From NCBI GenBank assembly GCA_964370195.1, contig CAYJIH010000017.1:1-33647 (forward strand): a DNA stretch of 33,647 nucleotides, in the 5' to 3' direction. Origin of the DNA: JAAYCI01 sp964370195 (lineage in GTDB: Bacteria; Bacillota; Clostridia; Oscillospirales; Ruminococcaceae). Positions within the stretch are counted from its first letter, which is position 1. The number at the start of each line of letters is the position of its first letter. The notes beneath the pieces are model-generated. The model did not search any database, had not been told where the DNA came from, and worked only from the letters and a program-made list of their open reading frames with translations. Position numbers and translations under genes: made by a program. Positions 32,271 to 33,647 of the stretch are shown one piece after another.

Positions 32271-33611
32271 ATGGATTCGAAAACACTTAAAAACACGATA
32301 AATCAAACTTTTCCTTTGTTTACAACGCACCTTTCTCGTCTTGTGGCCATCAACAGCGAAAATGCGCCTGCACAGCCGGGCAAGCCCATGGGCGAGGGCC
32401 CGTTTGAAGCGTTGTGTGCTATGCTTGCCATTGCAAAAGAGCTTGGGTTTCGCACAGAAATAGACGAGGCCGGTTACTACGGCTATGCCGAGGTAGGCGA
32501 AGGGGCCGAAATGCTGGGCGTGCTGGGCCATGTGGACATTGTGCCGGCCGGCGATGAAGCGTTGTGGCAAAGCCCGCCGTTTGCATTAACCGAGCGCGAC
32601 GGTGTGTTGTATGGCCGAGGCGTGCAAGATGATAAGGGGCCGATGTTGGCTGCAATGTACGGCCTTTCGCTTCTTTTGCAAGGTGGCGCCGTGCTTAACA
32701 AACGTGTGCGCTTCATCATTTGCACCGACGAAGAGTCTCATTGGCGCTGTGTAAACCGTTATGTCGAGCGCGAAGAACTGCCCACATTCGGCTTCACGCC
32801 AGATTCTTCTTTTCCGCTTATCTATGCAGAAAAAGGTGTTTTGCAATACAAAATATCATCCCGGCAGGCCACGTGCGTGCCCCTTGTGGGGGGCAGTGCG
32901 CCAAACGCCGTGCCCGAAAGTGCGAAAACACCGTACACAGAGGAACTGGCAGATGCCATGTGCGCAATGGGGTACAAATTCGAGCGTGTGCAAAGCGATT
33001 TACAGGCACAAGGCAAGGCGGTGCATTCCAAAGATGCGCCAAAAGGCGAAAATGCGGTGGTGCACCTGTGCGAAGCGTTGCATCGCTGTGGAAAAAAAGA
33101 CGAAATAATCCGTTTTATTGTGGAAAAATTGGCAGATGCAAACGGCGAGCTTCTGTTTGGCCACATAGAGGATGCCGACACAGGGCGCCTCACGCTGAAC
33201 GTAGGCATGGCCTGTTTTGAAAATGGTGCACAAACCATCACGGTGGACATTCGTTTTCCGGTTGCGTGCACACACAGTGAAATAGACGAAGCCTTGCGCA
33301 AGGCCGCTGCAGAATATGGCCTGTGTGTGGCAGAGGAAACATACTTAAAACCACTGCACATCGAAAAAGATTCGCCTCTTGTACAGCAGCTGTTGTGCGC
33401 CTATCGCACGGTTACGGGCGATGATGCCCCTGCACGCACAAGCGGTGGCGCCACATTTGCACGCAGCATGAGCAATGTTTTGGCCTTTGGTGCATCGTTG
33501 CCCGGCGCCCCCTCCACCGAGCATCAACCGAATGAGCAACTTAGCGTGCAGAATATGAAAACTGCCATCGAAATTTACGCATGTGCATTTGAAAAGCTGG
33601 CAACACAATAA
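32271..33611 (+). CDS. pepV: Dipeptidase PepV (M20A family, Sapep-like)
   Basis: A 446-residue di-zinc dipeptidase. Motifs: GHVDIVPAG (H87, D89), GVQDDKGP (D120), TDEESHWRC (E154, E155), PDSSFPLIYAEKG, and a C-terminal STEHQPNE with the last metal His. Family members cleave dipeptides from the free amino end in the cytosol. AGGAGG lies 8 bp before ATG 32271; the open frame starts earlier but overlaps the promoter. The downstream 36 bp at the window edge hold no further gene start. Confidence 0.95.
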   Translation: MDSKTLKNTINQTFPLFTTHLSRLVAINSENAPAQPGKPMGEGPFEALCAMLAIAKELGFRTEIDEAGYYGYAEVGEGAEMLGVLGHVDIVPAGDEALWQSPPFALTERDGVLYGRGVQDDKGPMLAAMYGLSLLLQGGAVLNKRVRFIICTDEESHWRCVNRYVEREELPTFGFTPDSSFPLIYAEKGVLQYKISSRQATCVPLVGGSAPNAVPESAKTPYTEELADAMCAMGYKFERVQSDLQAQGKAVHSKDAPKGENAVVHLCEALHRCGKKDEIIRFIVEKLADANGELLFGHIEDADTGRLTLNVGMACFENGAQTITVDIRFPVACTHSEIDEALRKAAAEYGLCVAEETYLKPLHIEKDSPLVQQLLCAYRTVTGDDAPARTSGGATFARSMSNVLAFGASLPGAPSTEHQPNEQLSVQNMKTAIEIYACAFEKLATQ

Positions 33612-33647
33612 TTCTGTAAAAGGTGCCTTGCGCGGCTTTTGCATTGA

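Noticed and set aside
33345..33644. Minus-strand ORF at the right edge
   Set aside because: It lies opposite the conserved PepV C-terminus and has shadow composition.

Overview
The window looks like a chromosomal segment of a Gram-positive, gut-type Clostridia (Oscillospirales- or Christensenellales-like). This is inferred from the type II fatty-acid operon with FabK and a MarR regulator, AGGAGG ribosome sites, frequent TTG/GTG starts, sigma-A promoters and rho-independent terminators. A run of exactly 100 N at 5850-5949 shows it comes from a draft or metagenomic scaffold.

Layout. (1) 1-734 has no protein gene. It holds two diverged tandem copies of a stem-loop-rich unit, probably minus-strand RNAs, and a hairpin cluster. 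(2) 735-3509, minus: an uncharacterised protein, threonine ammonia-lyase and class II fructose-bisphosphate aldolase. (3) 3764-8195, plus: rlmB behind a strong promoter and DnaA-box-like repeats, then a giant membrane protein whose C-terminal half is a P-type ATPase fold without its catalytic motifs. The N gap lies inside this gene and is flanked by a 55-bp duplicate; collapsing the duplicate restores one open frame. (4) 8232-11213: a self-contained phage-derived cassette. A divergent XRE repressor faces a consensus promoter that drives a small ORF, a scaffold protein, an HK97-type major capsid protein and an ArpU/sigma-like protein, closed at both ends by terminators. No portal, terminase, tail or integrase gene is present. 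(5) 11317-21894, minus: marR-fabH-acpP-fabK / fabD-fabG-fabF / accB-fabZ-accC-accDA, the fatty-acid synthesis cluster, with a perfect palindrome at the marR promoter and a 665-bp AT-rich gap between fabK and fabD. (6) 22391-33611: phosphoglycerate mutase (ApgM), PepD, a 2-hydroxyacid dehydrogenase overlapping RpiB, lipoate ligase with a long structured leader, a tandemly duplicated TIGR03792-like protein, FolB, an iron-sulfur flavoprotein, an M20D amidohydrolase and, on the plus strand, PepV.

How it fits together. Sections 2, 5 and 6 are housekeeping: acetyl-CoA carboxylation feeds FabD/FabH/FabF elongation with FabG, FabZ and FabK closing the cycle, and three M20 peptidases process peptides. 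The parts most worth follow-up are the minimal repressor-controlled capsid cassette, the catalytically dead P-type-ATPase-like protein, and several structured RNAs whose strand is indicated by G-U pairs (27-240, 327-518, and the leaders of lplA and apgM).
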